In this document: positions 1-9,147 of the stretch, one piece after another
Numbering within the stretch: the first letter of the stretch is position 1
Layout: the number at the start of each line of letters is the position of its first letter
Source: JABCZS01 sp041660525
Lineage (GTDB): Bacteria; Pseudomonadota; Gammaproteobacteria; JABCZS01
DNA length: 64,000 nucleotides
Direction: 5' to 3'
NCBI GenBank assembly: GCA_041660525.1
Contig: JBAZWD010000010.1
Span: forward strand, 33,275 to 97,274
Translations under genes and position numbers: made by a program
The notes under the pieces: model-generated
The model's database searches: none
Told to the model about the DNA's origin: nothing
What the model saw: the letters and a program-made list of their open reading frames with translations, nothing else

Positions 1-1
1 A

Positions 2-274
2 AAAGATCTGATTGAAGAATTACGTCAAAGCGCTTCCATCATGCAAGAGCGAGCCGATAGTTATTTTAAAAATATCCTTCCAACTTATCGTGAATCATAT
101 GAACTCACCCGCAGCATGTTTCGTCAGGGACAGGCTAATGCGCTAGAAGTTTGGCAAGTGCGTGAAAAACTACTGACTGCTGAGAATGAAGCGCTGGATG
201 CAGTGGCACAAGCCATTAATGCCCGTGGTGCATTAGAGCTTGAACTGGGTGGTAAAATAGAGGAAATCCTATGA
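2..274 (+). CDS. Outer-membrane efflux channel (TolC/CusC-like), C-terminal part
   Basis: The reading frame is open from the window edge, so the 5' end is missing and only about 90 residues are seen. The visible part is amphipathic helical, including a YRESYELTRSMFRQGQANAL stretch. That pattern is typical of the last periplasmic helix pair of TolC-family outer-membrane factors, which form the exit duct of tripartite pumps. The stop overlaps the next ATG by four bases (ATGA), so it is translationally coupled to the periplasmic adaptor and then the RND pump. The family is inferred from the helical pattern plus operon position. The substrate cannot be read from this fragment. Confidence 0.75.
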   Translation, partial: KDLIEELRQSASIMQERADSYFKNILPTYRESYELTRSMFRQGQANALEVWQVREKLLTAENEALDAVAQAINARGALELELGGKIEEIL

Positions 275-1212
275 AAAAACTTTTAACTGTCTTAATGACA
301 TTGATTATGTATATCTCTGCGCATGCACATGAGGGGCACGAACATACACCAGCTCCAGGCACAGAAGCTTCGGTGGACATAATCAATACCGTGATTTTGT
401 CAGACACCGCAATCAATAACCTTGGCATTCAAACAGTGAAAGCACAGATCGTGCCCCATGCCAGCTCAATTGATATGAATGGTATTGTGGAGTTTCTGCC
501 TGAACGTCAAGCAATCGTGCATGCACATGCTTTAGGTCGTGTATCAGAAATTTATGCGAAAGTCGGTGAAAAAATCAATAAGAATCAAACATTGCTCACT
601 TTCCAGCCTATTTTCATTGGCAGTTCACCCGTTTCTATTACAGCGCCCATTAGTGGTTACATTACCAAACAAAACGTAGTGATTGGCCAATCGATCACAC
701 CAGAGACACCACTGATGGAAATGGGTGATTCTTCCGAAGTGTTGGTGCGTGGCGTAATGTATGAAACACCAGAAGTAAGTACAATTCAAATCGGTCAACG
801 TGTGCGTGTCACTAGTGATCTTGTAGGTACACAGACGCTTACTGGGACAGTACAACGCATGGATAGTACATTTGATCGTAACAGCCGTACTTTTAATGTT
901 TATGCCATCGTGCAAAATCCTGATCTCAAACTAATTGCTAATATGCAGGTGGTGTTATCAATTGAGATCAGCCACTCTGCAAATAGACTCACTGTGCCAG
1001 CAAAAGCCATCCTAGGTGAAAGCGGTAACAACTTTGTGTTTGTAAAAAATGGTAATGAATTTGAGCGACGTAGCGTGAAGTTGGGAGAAAAATTCGGTGT
1101 TGATCGCGAAATATTGGAAGGCATATTCCCTGATGAGCAAGTGGTGACAGTAGGAAACTATCAGCTTCAATTCGCCACATCCTCTATTGATCAGCATGAA
1201 GGTAAGGACTAG
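271..1212 (+). CDS. RND efflux periplasmic adaptor (HlyD/CusB family)
   Basis: A 313-aa membrane-fusion protein that links an inner-membrane RND pump to the outer-membrane channel. A signal peptide (about residues 1-19, ending AHA) is followed by a short His-rich stretch (HAHEGHEHTP) that could bind metal. Next come a barrel-sandwich/lipoyl segment (VHAHALGRVSEIYAKVGEKI) and a second half (PISGYITKQNVVIGQSI), then beta-barrel and membrane-proximal domains. It overlaps the channel gene by 4 bp and ends 2 bp before the pump gene, so the three form one operon. The family is secure. Metal specificity is inferred from the His-rich N-terminus and the copper genes nearby. Confidence 0.9.
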   Translation: MKKLLTVLMTLIMYISAHAHEGHEHTPAPGTEASVDIINTVILSDTAINNLGIQTVKAQIVPHASSIDMNGIVEFLPERQAIVHAHALGRVSEIYAKVGEKINKNQTLLTFQPIFIGSSPVSITAPISGYITKQNVVIGQSITPETPLMEMGDSSEVLVRGVMYETPEVSTIQIGQRVRVTSDLVGTQTLTGTVQRMDSTFDRNSRTFNVYAIVQNPDLKLIANMQVVLSIEISHSANRLTVPAKAILGESGNNFVFVKNGNEFERRSVKLGEKFGVDREILEGIFPDEQVVTVGNYQLQFATSSIDQHEGKD

Positions 1213-1214
1213 CC

Positions 1215-4200
1215 ATGCTTAATGCAATTATACAGTTTTCGCTTAATAATCGCTTATTGGTGGTGGCGTTTTCTTCATTGCTGCTGGTGTATGGCGTGTT
1301 TATTACTAGCAAATTGCCTGTAGATGTATTCCCTGATCTTAATCGTCCAACAGTGACCATTTTCACGGAGGCTGAAGGGTTAGCGCCAGAAGAAGTGGAA
1401 GCACTCGTGACATGGCCCATTGAAACAGCAGTCAATGGCGCAACTTACGTGGAGCGCGTACGTTCAGCTTCTAGCATTGGGCTTTCGATTGTATGGGTGG
1501 AATTTGGTTGGGATACGGATATTTACATTGCCCGCCAAATTATCGCAGAAAAACTCCAGCAAACACAGGAAACGTTGCCACAAAATATTCGCCCTGTAAT
1601 GGGACCGATTTCTTCCATTATGGGGGAAATCATGTTAGTAGGATTGACCAGCGAAAATCCTGAAATCAACAGTATGGAATTGCGAGATGCCGCTGAATGG
1701 GACATCCGAAATCGTCTCCTTTCAATCGGTGGTATATCGCAGGTAACTGTGATCGGTGGTGATTTAAAACAATATCAGGTATTGGTTGATCCACAAAAAC
1801 TCACAAATTATGGGTTAACGCTACACGATGTTGAACAAACGATTCAAGGCTCAAACGTCAATGCAACAGGTGGATTTTTAATATCCGATTATCAAGAAGC
1901 CTTAATTCGCAACATCTCTCGTATAAGAACGCTTGATGATCTAGAAAAATCACCGTTGCCTCAAGATATTAATAATTCCACGCCGCTAACTCTGGGGCAG
2001 GTGGCGGAGATTAAATTCGGTGGACCACTTGCTAAACGTGGAGATGCTAGCGTCAATGGCCAACCTGCCGTGATCCTCTCGGTGCAAAAGCAACCAGATG
2101 CAGATACAATTGAGCTGACAAAAAAAATAGAGGCTGAACTTACAAATATCCAAAAAACTCTGCCTGAAGGAGTGACTATTCATGCAGATCTTTTCAAACA
2201 AGCAGATTTCATTGATCGTGCTATTTCCAATGTCGAAAAAGCTTTGCTTGATGGTGCAATCTTAGTCGCTATAGTGTTGTTTTTGTTCCTGCTTAATTTC
2301 CGTACTACTTTTATCACTCTCACTGCTATTCCTTTATCTTTTGTACTGACTGCAATCGTTTTCAAATTTTTTGATATGAGCATCAATACCATGACACTGG
2401 GTGGCTTGGCTATTGCCATTGGTGAATTGGTGGACGATGCAATTGTGGATGTGGAAAATGTATTTCGTCGATTGCGCGAAAATCGTCACATTGCTAAGCC
2501 ACGAAATCCACTGGTGGTAATTTATGAAGCGTCCAGCGAAGTGCGTAACTCTATAGTTTTTGCCACAATAATCGTGGTGTTAGTGTTTATCCCACTTTTT
2601 GCGATGAGCGGTATTGAAGGCCAAATATTTTTGCCCCTTGGCGTAGCATACATCGTATCAATCATTGCCTCGCTGTTTGTATCGTTAACAGTTACTCCAG
2701 CGCTTTGCTCTTATTTGTTGCCGCATATGAAGCGTATGCGCGATGAGCATGATAGTTGGCTGGTGCGAAAAATTAAAACAATACAAAACCGCATACTAGA
2801 TTTTTCTTTCCAGCACAGCAAGCAAGTACTGACTATCGTTGCTACCCTAACAATCAGTGTGCTTGCCGTTGTGCCGTTTTTCGGGAAAGAATTTCTACCT
2901 CAATTTAATGAAGGTTCTGTAACAATTAATTTGCTTACTCCACCAGGAACCAGTCTTGCTGAATCTAACCGAATCGGTACTATTGCTGAGAATCTTATTC
3001 ATCAAGTGCCGGAAACCGTCAAAACGGGTAGACGTACCGGCCGTGCTGAACGCGATGATCATGCTGAAGGTATCCATTCAAGCGATATTGAAGTGGAACT
3101 TAAAGAGTCCAAACGTTCCCGAGCTACAATTCTAGCCGATATCCGAACAAGGTTAGATGAGATCCCTGGGGTTGCCGTCAATATTGGCCAACCTATTTCC
3201 CATCGCATCGATCATATGATGAGCGGTATACGTGCTCAAATTGCCATTAAATTGTTTGGCGAAGATCTGGACACGCTCCGCGTTAAAGCCGAAGAAATTA
3301 GGCAAGTCATGAGTGAAGTGGAAGGTGTAGTGGATCTTTCTGTCGAGAAACAGGTACTGATTCCACAGGTACATGTGATATTTGATCGTGAAAAGGCCGC
3401 CACCTATGGCCTGCTTTCTGGTGAAGCAGCGGAATATGCTGAACTTGCCATGCAAGGTAAAACTATAGGACAAGTAGTCAATGGACAGCGCACATATGAT
3501 ATTGCCATGCGCTTAACGGATGCTGCACGTACCGATATAGATGCTATTAAACAGATCCCAGTGGACACTAAAAACGGAAACGTAGTACCGCTTCAAGCCA
3601 TCGCCAGCATACAGGAGGCGAAAGGTCCGAATATCATCAACCGTGAGAATGCACAGCGCCGTATCGTGATCCAGGCAAATGTGTCAGAGCGTGATTTGGT
3701 TGGCGTGGTAGAGAAGGTACGTACTAAAGTAGATAGTCAAGTGCATTTGCCACAAGGCTATTACATTACTTATAGCGGCCAGTTTGAAAGCCAGGCCAGC
3801 GCCTCACGAATGATTTTCCTTTTAAGTATATTCTCATTAGCAGGTATATTTCTTGTATTGTTTGCTTACTTTAAAAGTGCAAATCTTGCTTTGCAAGTAA
3901 TGATTTCTATACCGCTAGCCTTCATTGGCGCAGTAATCGGCGTATGGCTTTCAGGTGGAATATTTTCCATTGCGACAATGGTGGGATTTGTCACCCTAAC
4001 TGGTATTGCAACACGTAATGGTATAATGATGATCGCACATTATTTACATTTGATGAAGCATGAGGGCGAACACTTTGATCTGAAAATGATTTATCGCGGT
4101 ACATCAGAACGTATCATTCCCGTGCTAATGACAGCTCTCACTGCGGCACTTGCGCTAACTCCGCTGATTATCGCGGCTGATGAGCCGGGGCGAGAAATTT

Positions 4201-4337
4201 TACATCCTGTCGCCGTGGTAATTTTCTGTGGATTATTTTCTAGTACGTTTCTTGATTTTACGGTTCGCCCTCTTGTTTTTTGGATGTTTGGCAGAAAGGC
4301 TATCCAGAAGTTATTTCCAGATGCACTTACAATATAA
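1215..4337 (+). CDS. Heavy-metal efflux RND pump (CusA/CzcA family)
   Basis: A 1040-aa inner-membrane proton antiporter that moves metal ions from periplasm or cytoplasm to the outer-membrane channel. It has the usual RND plan: TM1 near residues 10-30, a large periplasmic loop, TM2-6 around 335-530, a second loop, and TM8-12 from about 860. The TM4 signature reads GELVDDAIVDVENVFRRL. This has the paired Asp needed for proton relay but differs from the Cu/Ag type (AMVDAAIVMIEN) and from the Zn/Co/Cd type (VDGAVVMVEN). The HME-RND family is therefore secure, but copper as substrate is not. It is the last gene of the three-gene pump operon. Confidence 0.93.
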   Translation: MLNAIIQFSLNNRLLVVAFSSLLLVYGVFITSKLPVDVFPDLNRPTVTIFTEAEGLAPEEVEALVTWPIETAVNGATYVERVRSASSIGLSIVWVEFGWDTDIYIARQIIAEKLQQTQETLPQNIRPVMGPISSIMGEIMLVGLTSENPEINSMELRDAAEWDIRNRLLSIGGISQVTVIGGDLKQYQVLVDPQKLTNYGLTLHDVEQTIQGSNVNATGGFLISDYQEALIRNISRIRTLDDLEKSPLPQDINNSTPLTLGQVAEIKFGGPLAKRGDASVNGQPAVILSVQKQPDADTIELTKKIEAELTNIQKTLPEGVTIHADLFKQADFIDRAISNVEKALLDGAILVAIVLFLFLLNFRTTFITLTAIPLSFVLTAIVFKFFDMSINTMTLGGLAIAIGELVDDAIVDVENVFRRLRENRHIAKPRNPLVVIYEASSEVRNSIVFATIIVVLVFIPLFAMSGIEGQIFLPLGVAYIVSIIASLFVSLTVTPALCSYLLPHMKRMRDEHDSWLVRKIKTIQNRILDFSFQHSKQVLTIVATLTISVLAVVPFFGKEFLPQFNEGSVTINLLTPPGTSLAESNRIGTIAENLIHQVPETVKTGRRTGRAERDDHAEGIHSSDIEVELKESKRSRATILADIRTRLDEIPGVAVNIGQPISHRIDHMMSGIRAQIAIKLFGEDLDTLRVKAEEIRQVMSEVEGVVDLSVEKQVLIPQVHVIFDREKAATYGLLSGEAAEYAELAMQGKTIGQVVNGQRTYDIAMRLTDAARTDIDAIKQIPVDTKNGNVVPLQAIASIQEAKGPNIINRENAQRRIVIQANVSERDLVGVVEKVRTKVDSQVHLPQGYYITYSGQFESQASASRMIFLLSIFSLAGIFLVLFAYFKSANLALQVMISIPLAFIGAVIGVWLSGGIFSIATMVGFVTLTGIATRNGIMMIAHYLHLMKHEGEHFDLKMIYRGTSERIIPVLMTALTAALALTPLIIAADEPGREILHPVAVVIFCGLFSSTFLDFTVRPLVFWMFGRKAIQKLFPDALTI

Positions 4338-4495
4338 ATAAGAAATGGAAATGCGTGAATTAATAATTCTTTATGATATTCAACATTTTTTATCAAATTA
4401 ATTTATAGAAATTACGCAAAATATTTTAAGGGATATTTTTTTTATTTACGTAATATATGTAAAGAACATTGTGAAATTTTAATAAAGGATTTACC
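4338..4495. other. Intergenic stretch downstream of the RND operon
   Basis: An AT-rich gap of about 160 bp with no open frame. The end of the gap carries a purine-rich ribosome-binding segment (AAAGGA near 4485) for the next small gene. I see no convincing hairpin terminator for the pump operon. Confidence 0.4.
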
Positions 4496-4717
4496 ATGAA
4501 GAAAATACTAATTTTATTAGCAAGTGCTACATTGATAATTACGACCTCTGCTTTTGCTGACTTCCATGAGAAAATAAAACGTAAGGCCAACCATCCTACA
4601 CCAAGTCATGAATCCTCACAAATGCAGCTGAAAGAAGACGCCTCTATAAAGCGTGAGAACGACACCAATGATAAACCTGCTGCGCAGAACTTAGCCAAAA
4701 AGAATAAATTCTATTAA
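4496..4717 (+). CDS. Small exported protein of unknown function
   Basis: A 73-aa protein starting at an ATG preceded by AAAGGA. Residues 1-21 form a clear signal peptide (Lys-Lys start, hydrophobic core, ending SAFA). The mature part is short, charged and probably disordered, rich in Lys, His, Ser and Asn, with no Cys. I recognise no family. It lies between the RND pump and the cupredoxin/multicopper oxidase genes. A periplasmic role in metal handling is therefore possible but is only inferred from position. Confidence 0.6.
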   Translation: MKKILILLASATLIITTSAFADFHEKIKRKANHPTPSHESSQMQLKEDASIKRENDTNDKPAAQNLAKKNKFY

Positions 4718-4733
4718 AGAATAGATGCTTTTT

Positions 4734-5204
4734 CTATTGGATCGGAACTGTGACAAGCATTCCCGCTTCAGAATGACCAGGTAGATCACATGAAAAAACC
4801 ACTGGGCCGGTACCATGAAATTTCCAAACAATTTCTTTTTTTTCTCCTGGTTTAAGGGGTGCTGTGTCATGATCAGTGTGTTCCATATTTGGCATTTGGC
4901 GCATCATCTCGCGATGCATTTTTTGCGTATTTTCATCACTAATTGAAAACTCATGATTAATTTTCCCATTATTAATGACATTGAATTGAATGACTTCTTT
5001 ATCTTTAATTACCCCAATTTCTGGTTCAAATTGTATTTTCATTGTGTCATTAAGAGTGACATTAATAATTCTATCAGGAGTATCCGTTGTCAATTCCCCA
5101 ACAGAAGAATGTGGATCACTTGGGCTACACCAGGCATTTAAACTTATAGAAAAAAGCAATGCAATGAATAAACATGGTAATTTAGCTTTATTTTTTACTA
5201 ACAT
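4734..5204 (-). CDS. Exported cupredoxin-like blue copper protein
   Basis: A 156-aa protein with an N-terminal signal peptide (about residues 1-26). The C-terminal half is a cupredoxin fold with a full type 1 copper ligand set: His84 (in NHEFSI), Cys139, His144 and Met149 (FSCDLPGHSEAGM). A Met/His-rich loop at 96-113 (MHREMMRQM...EHTDHD) may add copper-binding capacity. It resembles plastocyanin/azurin-like proteins encoded beside CopA-type oxidases. It lies 17 bp downstream of the multicopper oxidase on the same strand, so it is probably the last gene of that operon. The likely role is periplasmic copper binding or electron transfer to or from the oxidase (inferred). Confidence 0.85.
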   Translation of the reverse strand: MLVKNKAKLPCLFIALLFSISLNAWCSPSDPHSSVGELTTDTPDRIINVTLNDTMKIQFEPEIGVIKDKEVIQFNVINNGKINHEFSISDENTQKMHREMMRQMPNMEHTDHDTAPLKPGEKKEIVWKFHGTGPVVFSCDLPGHSEAGMLVTVPIQ

Positions 5205-5221
5205 ATATCTCTCCAGTTTTA

Positions 5222-8119
5222 TTAAAACAATACAGACAGTCCAAACGTTAATGAATTAACTATAGTATCTTCATTAGCTGCTTCAAAAAAATCACTGGTT
5301 TCCCCGTAACTTTGTTCATGCTCAAATTCCATAAAAATATCTAGCCCTGGCATAAGACGGTAAAAAGGTCTTATCAAATAACGCATTTGATTTAAGCCGC
5401 TACCAATTTCAGCTTCTGGAACTGCACTAGATGCTAAAATACTTCGAACGCCAGCCCTTAAAAAGAAATTATTGGTAATTTGTGTATCGCGCGACAATTC
5501 CACATCCAATTTAGCACTTCCGCTATGATAATATAGTCGTGCATTAACATCTATGAAATAAGGTACTAGCCCTTCAATACCTGCACCAGGCTGCCAATAT
5601 GGGGTATGCGCAGGGCGATAAAAATAATTAGCGCCGGCTTTAACTGCCCAAAATTGACTAATGAGTCGCCAGTAAAAAACATCTATATCAGCATTTTCTA
5701 CGATGCCGTCATTTAATTCAGCATCATTGATAAATAGTTCCAATTTATTATAATCAGGACCGTATAAGCCTTTATAATTAAGACGTTGTATATTATTAAA
5801 AGGATCTGCACCCACATCTAAGAAAGAAGAAAGATATAATCCTTTAGGATGAGCCATAGGATGCATCACCATATCCATATCAATGGGCCTTACCTCATCA
5901 ACTCTGACAATGGGCCGATTATAATAATTTGTTTCTTCCACGATATTCTGCGGCATTGCTTCCGCTTTAGTTATTTCAATTAAACTCGAATATTGAAACA
6001 CGCGTGACATACCTGTTTCCATATGATAGAGAAAATGACAGTGAAAAAACCATTGTCCACTGGCATCTGTATCAATATCTGTTGTGACTGTGGCACCAGG
6101 TGCAACATCAATAGTATGTAGTAATGGATCAAAAGCACCATGTCCATTACGTAAAATAAACCAATGTCCATGGATATGCATAGGATGATGCATCATGGAA
6201 TTATTTGTAAAAATAATCCGATATCTTTTAGCGGGATCTAATACGATAGGTGGTGCATTATAAGCAGGAACGCCATTAATAAACCAAATAAACCTTTCCA
6301 TGTAGCCAAATAATTCCATTTGAATAATTCCATCCACAGGAAGATCGGGATCATTAGTGGGAATAGCAGCAGATAAATTTTGATATTTTGTGCCAGTTGT
6401 GTTGATATTGAGTAAATCCTGGTTGGCTGGCAACATTCTATCTCCTATGATGCTAGGTTCTATCGGCATCGTCATAGCATTCATGGCCATACTAGAGCCC
6501 ATCATATTCATATTATGATTACTCATCCCCATAGCATTATTCATATTACTCATGGGCGCCATCTGATCCCTTGACATTGAATGATCCATTTTCATCGTAT
6601 CTATGGGAGGATTAGAAGTAGATGTATTATTCATAGAAGCGTGGCTTGTATCTTGAGTGGGTGAATTATTAGGATCTGTTTTTGTTGCTGGTTGAGAGTT
6701 AGTTTTTCCCATGTTCATTATAGAAGGATCAGACTTCATTGAAGAAGAGGACATTTGCATATCAGACATTGAATTAGATGAGGGTGTATTTTGCATCATT
6801 GAATGCGAGTTCATATTATCCATAGGAACGTTTTGGTTCATAGACATTGAGGGATCCATTTTCATCGTATCTGTGGGAGGGGTAGATGGAGTTGAGATAC
6901 TATTAGGCGCTGCATTTGGTGAAGAAGGCGGATTAGTATTCTCCATATGCATCATGGCGTGATCTAGGTTCATTGAGGAAGGCGTCATTTGCATAGAAGG
7001 CATTGAATGCGAATTCATATTAGGATTCATAGTGGATGCCATCATATTTTGCATCATTTCACGTGTCACTGGTAAAGGTTCTGGGAAAGGAACAACATCT
7101 TTATAATTAACGGTCTGTTGAGATTCGGTGATCAATGCCCCATAAGCGGCTCCTAATGTATCAGCAGATTCCGCATAAATAATGTAGGGATTATCTTCTT
7201 TTATCTCGACCAAGACATCATATGTTTCACCAGAGCCAATAGTGAAATCATCAATCACATATGGTTCTACATCATTGCCTTGTACATGCACTATTTTTAG
7301 AGTGGTTCCAGGTATTTTTACTCGAAAAATCGTACTGCCACCTGCACCAATAAATCTTAACCGCACAATGTCGCCTACCGTGACAGGAGCTGTCCAAGGA
7401 GAGGTATTGGGTCGGCCATTCAGTAAAAAAGCATCATAAGCGACATCGCTGATATCATAAATACCCATTCGCATCTGCTGCATCATTTTATAATCGTTAA
7501 CTAAATTTTGTTTTTCTGCTGTGTCAGCCTTAGAATAATCTCGAATAAAACGTACAAGAGAAGGTTGTAATGGGAAACGCGGTGAATAATAATCGCCAGC
7601 TTTTTTTAAATTTTTTAAAATATTGTTTGGATGAGTATTGCTCCAATCTGATAATACTACCACATAGTCTTTAGTATATTGATACTCAGTATTTTTTTTA
7701 GGATCGATGATAAATGCACCGTAAAGTCCTTGTTGTTCTTGAAGGCCCGCATGTGCATGATACCAATAGGTGCCCGATTGCTCTAAGGTAAAATGGTATT
7801 GAAACATTTCACCGGGTTGAATACCCTTTTGAGTCACGCCTAAAACACCATCCATTTGCCAAGGTACCAGCATGCCATGCCAATGAATAGCCGTTTCTTC
7901 ATCTAATTCATTATAAACGTTGATGGTAACTTCATCGCCTTCTTCAAAATGTAGTTTAGGTGCTGGAATTTGATTATTCACTGAAATTGCTTTGCGTGTT
8001 TCTCCTGCAAATTCAACTTCTTTATATTCCACTACTAAATCTATGGTATGAGCAGCAGCAAATATATAGGAGCTAAAAAAAATAGCTCCCAATAATATTA
8101 TTATGCGTTTTATCATCAT
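5222..8119 (-). CDS. Multicopper oxidase CopA fused to a CopB-like outer-membrane domain
   Basis: A 965-aa exported protein with a signal peptide at residues 1-22. All four multicopper oxidase ligand motifs are present: HWHG at 79-82, HAH at 121-123, HHPMHIHGH near 640, and HCHFLYHMETGM near 694. Between about residues 350 and 560 lies a long Met/Ser/Asn-rich insertion with dozens of methionines, as in CopA/PcoA copper-resistance oxidases but longer. After the last ligand motif the chain runs on from about residue 740 into a roughly 220-residue stretch of alternating strands ending in a C-terminal aromatic (SVLF). This matches CopB/PcoB outer-membrane barrels, normally a separate protein. Family assignment of each half is firm; that the fusion is functional is inferred. 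Substrate is probably Cu(I), oxidised in the periplasm. Confidence 0.9.
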   Translation of the reverse strand: MMIKRIIILLGAIFFSSYIFAAAHTIDLVVEYKEVEFAGETRKAISVNNQIPAPKLHFEEGDEVTINVYNELDEETAIHWHGMLVPWQMDGVLGVTQKGIQPGEMFQYHFTLEQSGTYWYHAHAGLQEQQGLYGAFIIDPKKNTEYQYTKDYVVVLSDWSNTHPNNILKNLKKAGDYYSPRFPLQPSLVRFIRDYSKADTAEKQNLVNDYKMMQQMRMGIYDISDVAYDAFLLNGRPNTSPWTAPVTVGDIVRLRFIGAGGSTIFRVKIPGTTLKIVHVQGNDVEPYVIDDFTIGSGETYDVLVEIKEDNPYIIYAESADTLGAAYGALITESQQTVNYKDVVPFPEPLPVTREMMQNMMASTMNPNMNSHSMPSMQMTPSSMNLDHAMMHMENTNPPSSPNAAPNSISTPSTPPTDTMKMDPSMSMNQNVPMDNMNSHSMMQNTPSSNSMSDMQMSSSSMKSDPSIMNMGKTNSQPATKTDPNNSPTQDTSHASMNNTSTSNPPIDTMKMDHSMSRDQMAPMSNMNNAMGMSNHNMNMMGSSMAMNAMTMPIEPSIIGDRMLPANQDLLNINTTGTKYQNLSAAIPTNDPDLPVDGIIQMELFGYMERFIWFINGVPAYNAPPIVLDPAKRYRIIFTNNSMMHHPMHIHGHWFILRNGHGAFDPLLHTIDVAPGATVTTDIDTDASGQWFFHCHFLYHMETGMSRVFQYSSLIEITKAEAMPQNIVEETNYYNRPIVRVDEVRPIDMDMVMHPMAHPKGLYLSSFLDVGADPFNNIQRLNYKGLYGPDYNKLELFINDAELNDGIVENADIDVFYWRLISQFWAVKAGANYFYRPAHTPYWQPGAGIEGLVPYFIDVNARLYYHSGSAKLDVELSRDTQITNNFFLRAGVRSILASSAVPEAEIGSGLNQMRYLIRPFYRLMPGLDIFMEFEHEQSYGETSDFFEAANEDTIVNSLTFGLSVLF

Positions 8120-8980
8120 TTATTTTACCATGATACCAAATGGTACAAAAATTTCTTTACCATTTATTTTTACTTGTGCAAAAAGTTTAATAAAACCTGG
8201 TTTATCTGATTCAATGTGAAATTTCAGTACGGGTCCGCCTCTGTCTGTTGCTTTCGTGGGTTCTTTCCCCATTGGGTGAATATGCACGATAGTTTTCATA
8301 TCATCCGAAAAAGCAACAATATGTGCAAAAGCACCCATAATCGGCTCTAAATCGTGAACTGGTTTACCGTTTAAATCAGTAATAGTGATTAGCCCTGTAT
8401 TGGTTTGTTTTGCTTTCAAATCATCTTTTTCAAAAGAAAGTTGAAACTGATAATCATTCACCGTATTTTTCATTACAACATTTTGGTTGATACTGGATTT
8501 TGTTTGTTCCCCTAAGGAAACTTCTGTGACTACATATTCTTCTTTATGTGTAGCGAGTGGAAATAAATCAGCCCAAACATAATATTGTCCTTTCTTTTTA
8601 GGATCCCATTCAAATTGATAAAGACCTGGTTCTTTTAATGGGCGCGGATGAACATGGCTGTAATCTTCTAATGTATTATCGATAATTAATAAATGAATTT
8701 TTTCAGTATGTACTTCTTTAAGATCCTCTAAGCGCACAGGCTTATTGTCTTTTATTTGGGTTAGCTTGATTTGCCATTGATTACTCTGTCCGCTCACGGG
8801 ATTAACATCAATTTTTATAGTGGGTGTTGCAGGTGAGGATTCTTGAGATGCATGTGATGCGTGATCCTCTACCATGCTATGCCCATGGTGGTGATCATGC
8901 TCATTTTCCTCGCTAGCATAGACAGAATAAGTTAAGATCATAAATAGAAAAGATAAACTCCAGGCAATCACTTTTTTCAT
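8120..8980 (-). CDS. Exported His-rich protein beside the copper oxidase
   Basis: A 286-aa protein. I start it at the second ATG (8980), which has GAGG six bases upstream; an in-frame ATG lies four codons earlier. A signal peptide (ending VYA) is followed by a His-rich stretch (HDHHHGHS, then HASHAS) likely to bind metal. The rest is beta-rich with two similar halves, each carrying an H-x-H-P element (SHVHPRP and VHIHPMG). This is reminiscent of exported YtkA/FixH-like and copper-associated periplasmic domains. It abuts the oxidase gene directly and must be co-transcribed with it. The family is uncertain; a periplasmic copper-binding or chaperone role is inferred. Confidence 0.7.
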   Translation of the reverse strand: MKKVIAWSLSFLFMILTYSVYASEENEHDHHHGHSMVEDHASHASQESSPATPTIKIDVNPVSGQSNQWQIKLTQIKDNKPVRLEDLKEVHTEKIHLLIIDNTLEDYSHVHPRPLKEPGLYQFEWDPKKKGQYYVWADLFPLATHKEEYVVTEVSLGEQTKSSINQNVVMKNTVNDYQFQLSFEKDDLKAKQTNTGLITITDLNGKPVHDLEPIMGAFAHIVAFSDDMKTIVHIHPMGKEPTKATDRGGPVLKFHIESDKPGFIKLFAQVKINGKEIFVPFGIMVK

Positions 8981-9006
8981 TGCAAACCTCATGATAAGTT
9001 ATAAAA

Positions 9007-9021
9007 TTAACATTATGTTAA
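9007..9021. promoter_or_regulatory. Palindrome between divergent copper operons
   Basis: A perfect 7-bp inverted repeat (TTAACAT / ATGTTAA, one central base) lies between the minus-strand oxidase operon and the plus-strand ATPase gene. Its position suits a shared operator for a copper-responsive regulator. No regulator gene is present in the window. Confidence 0.35.
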
Positions 9022-9147
9022 CGCACACATATATCAACTGCATTATGCACTATAATTTTTCTAGATCAATGCTTTTGCCCATGGCGAGGATATTGCTGTT
9101 TATTCAATTAGAATTTTGATGAAGTCTTTTACAATTAGGCACTATTA

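Noticed and set aside
6711..6962. 83-aa acidic plus-strand frame inside the copper oxidase
   Set aside because: It is the antisense of the Met-rich insertion and is explained by that repeat composition.
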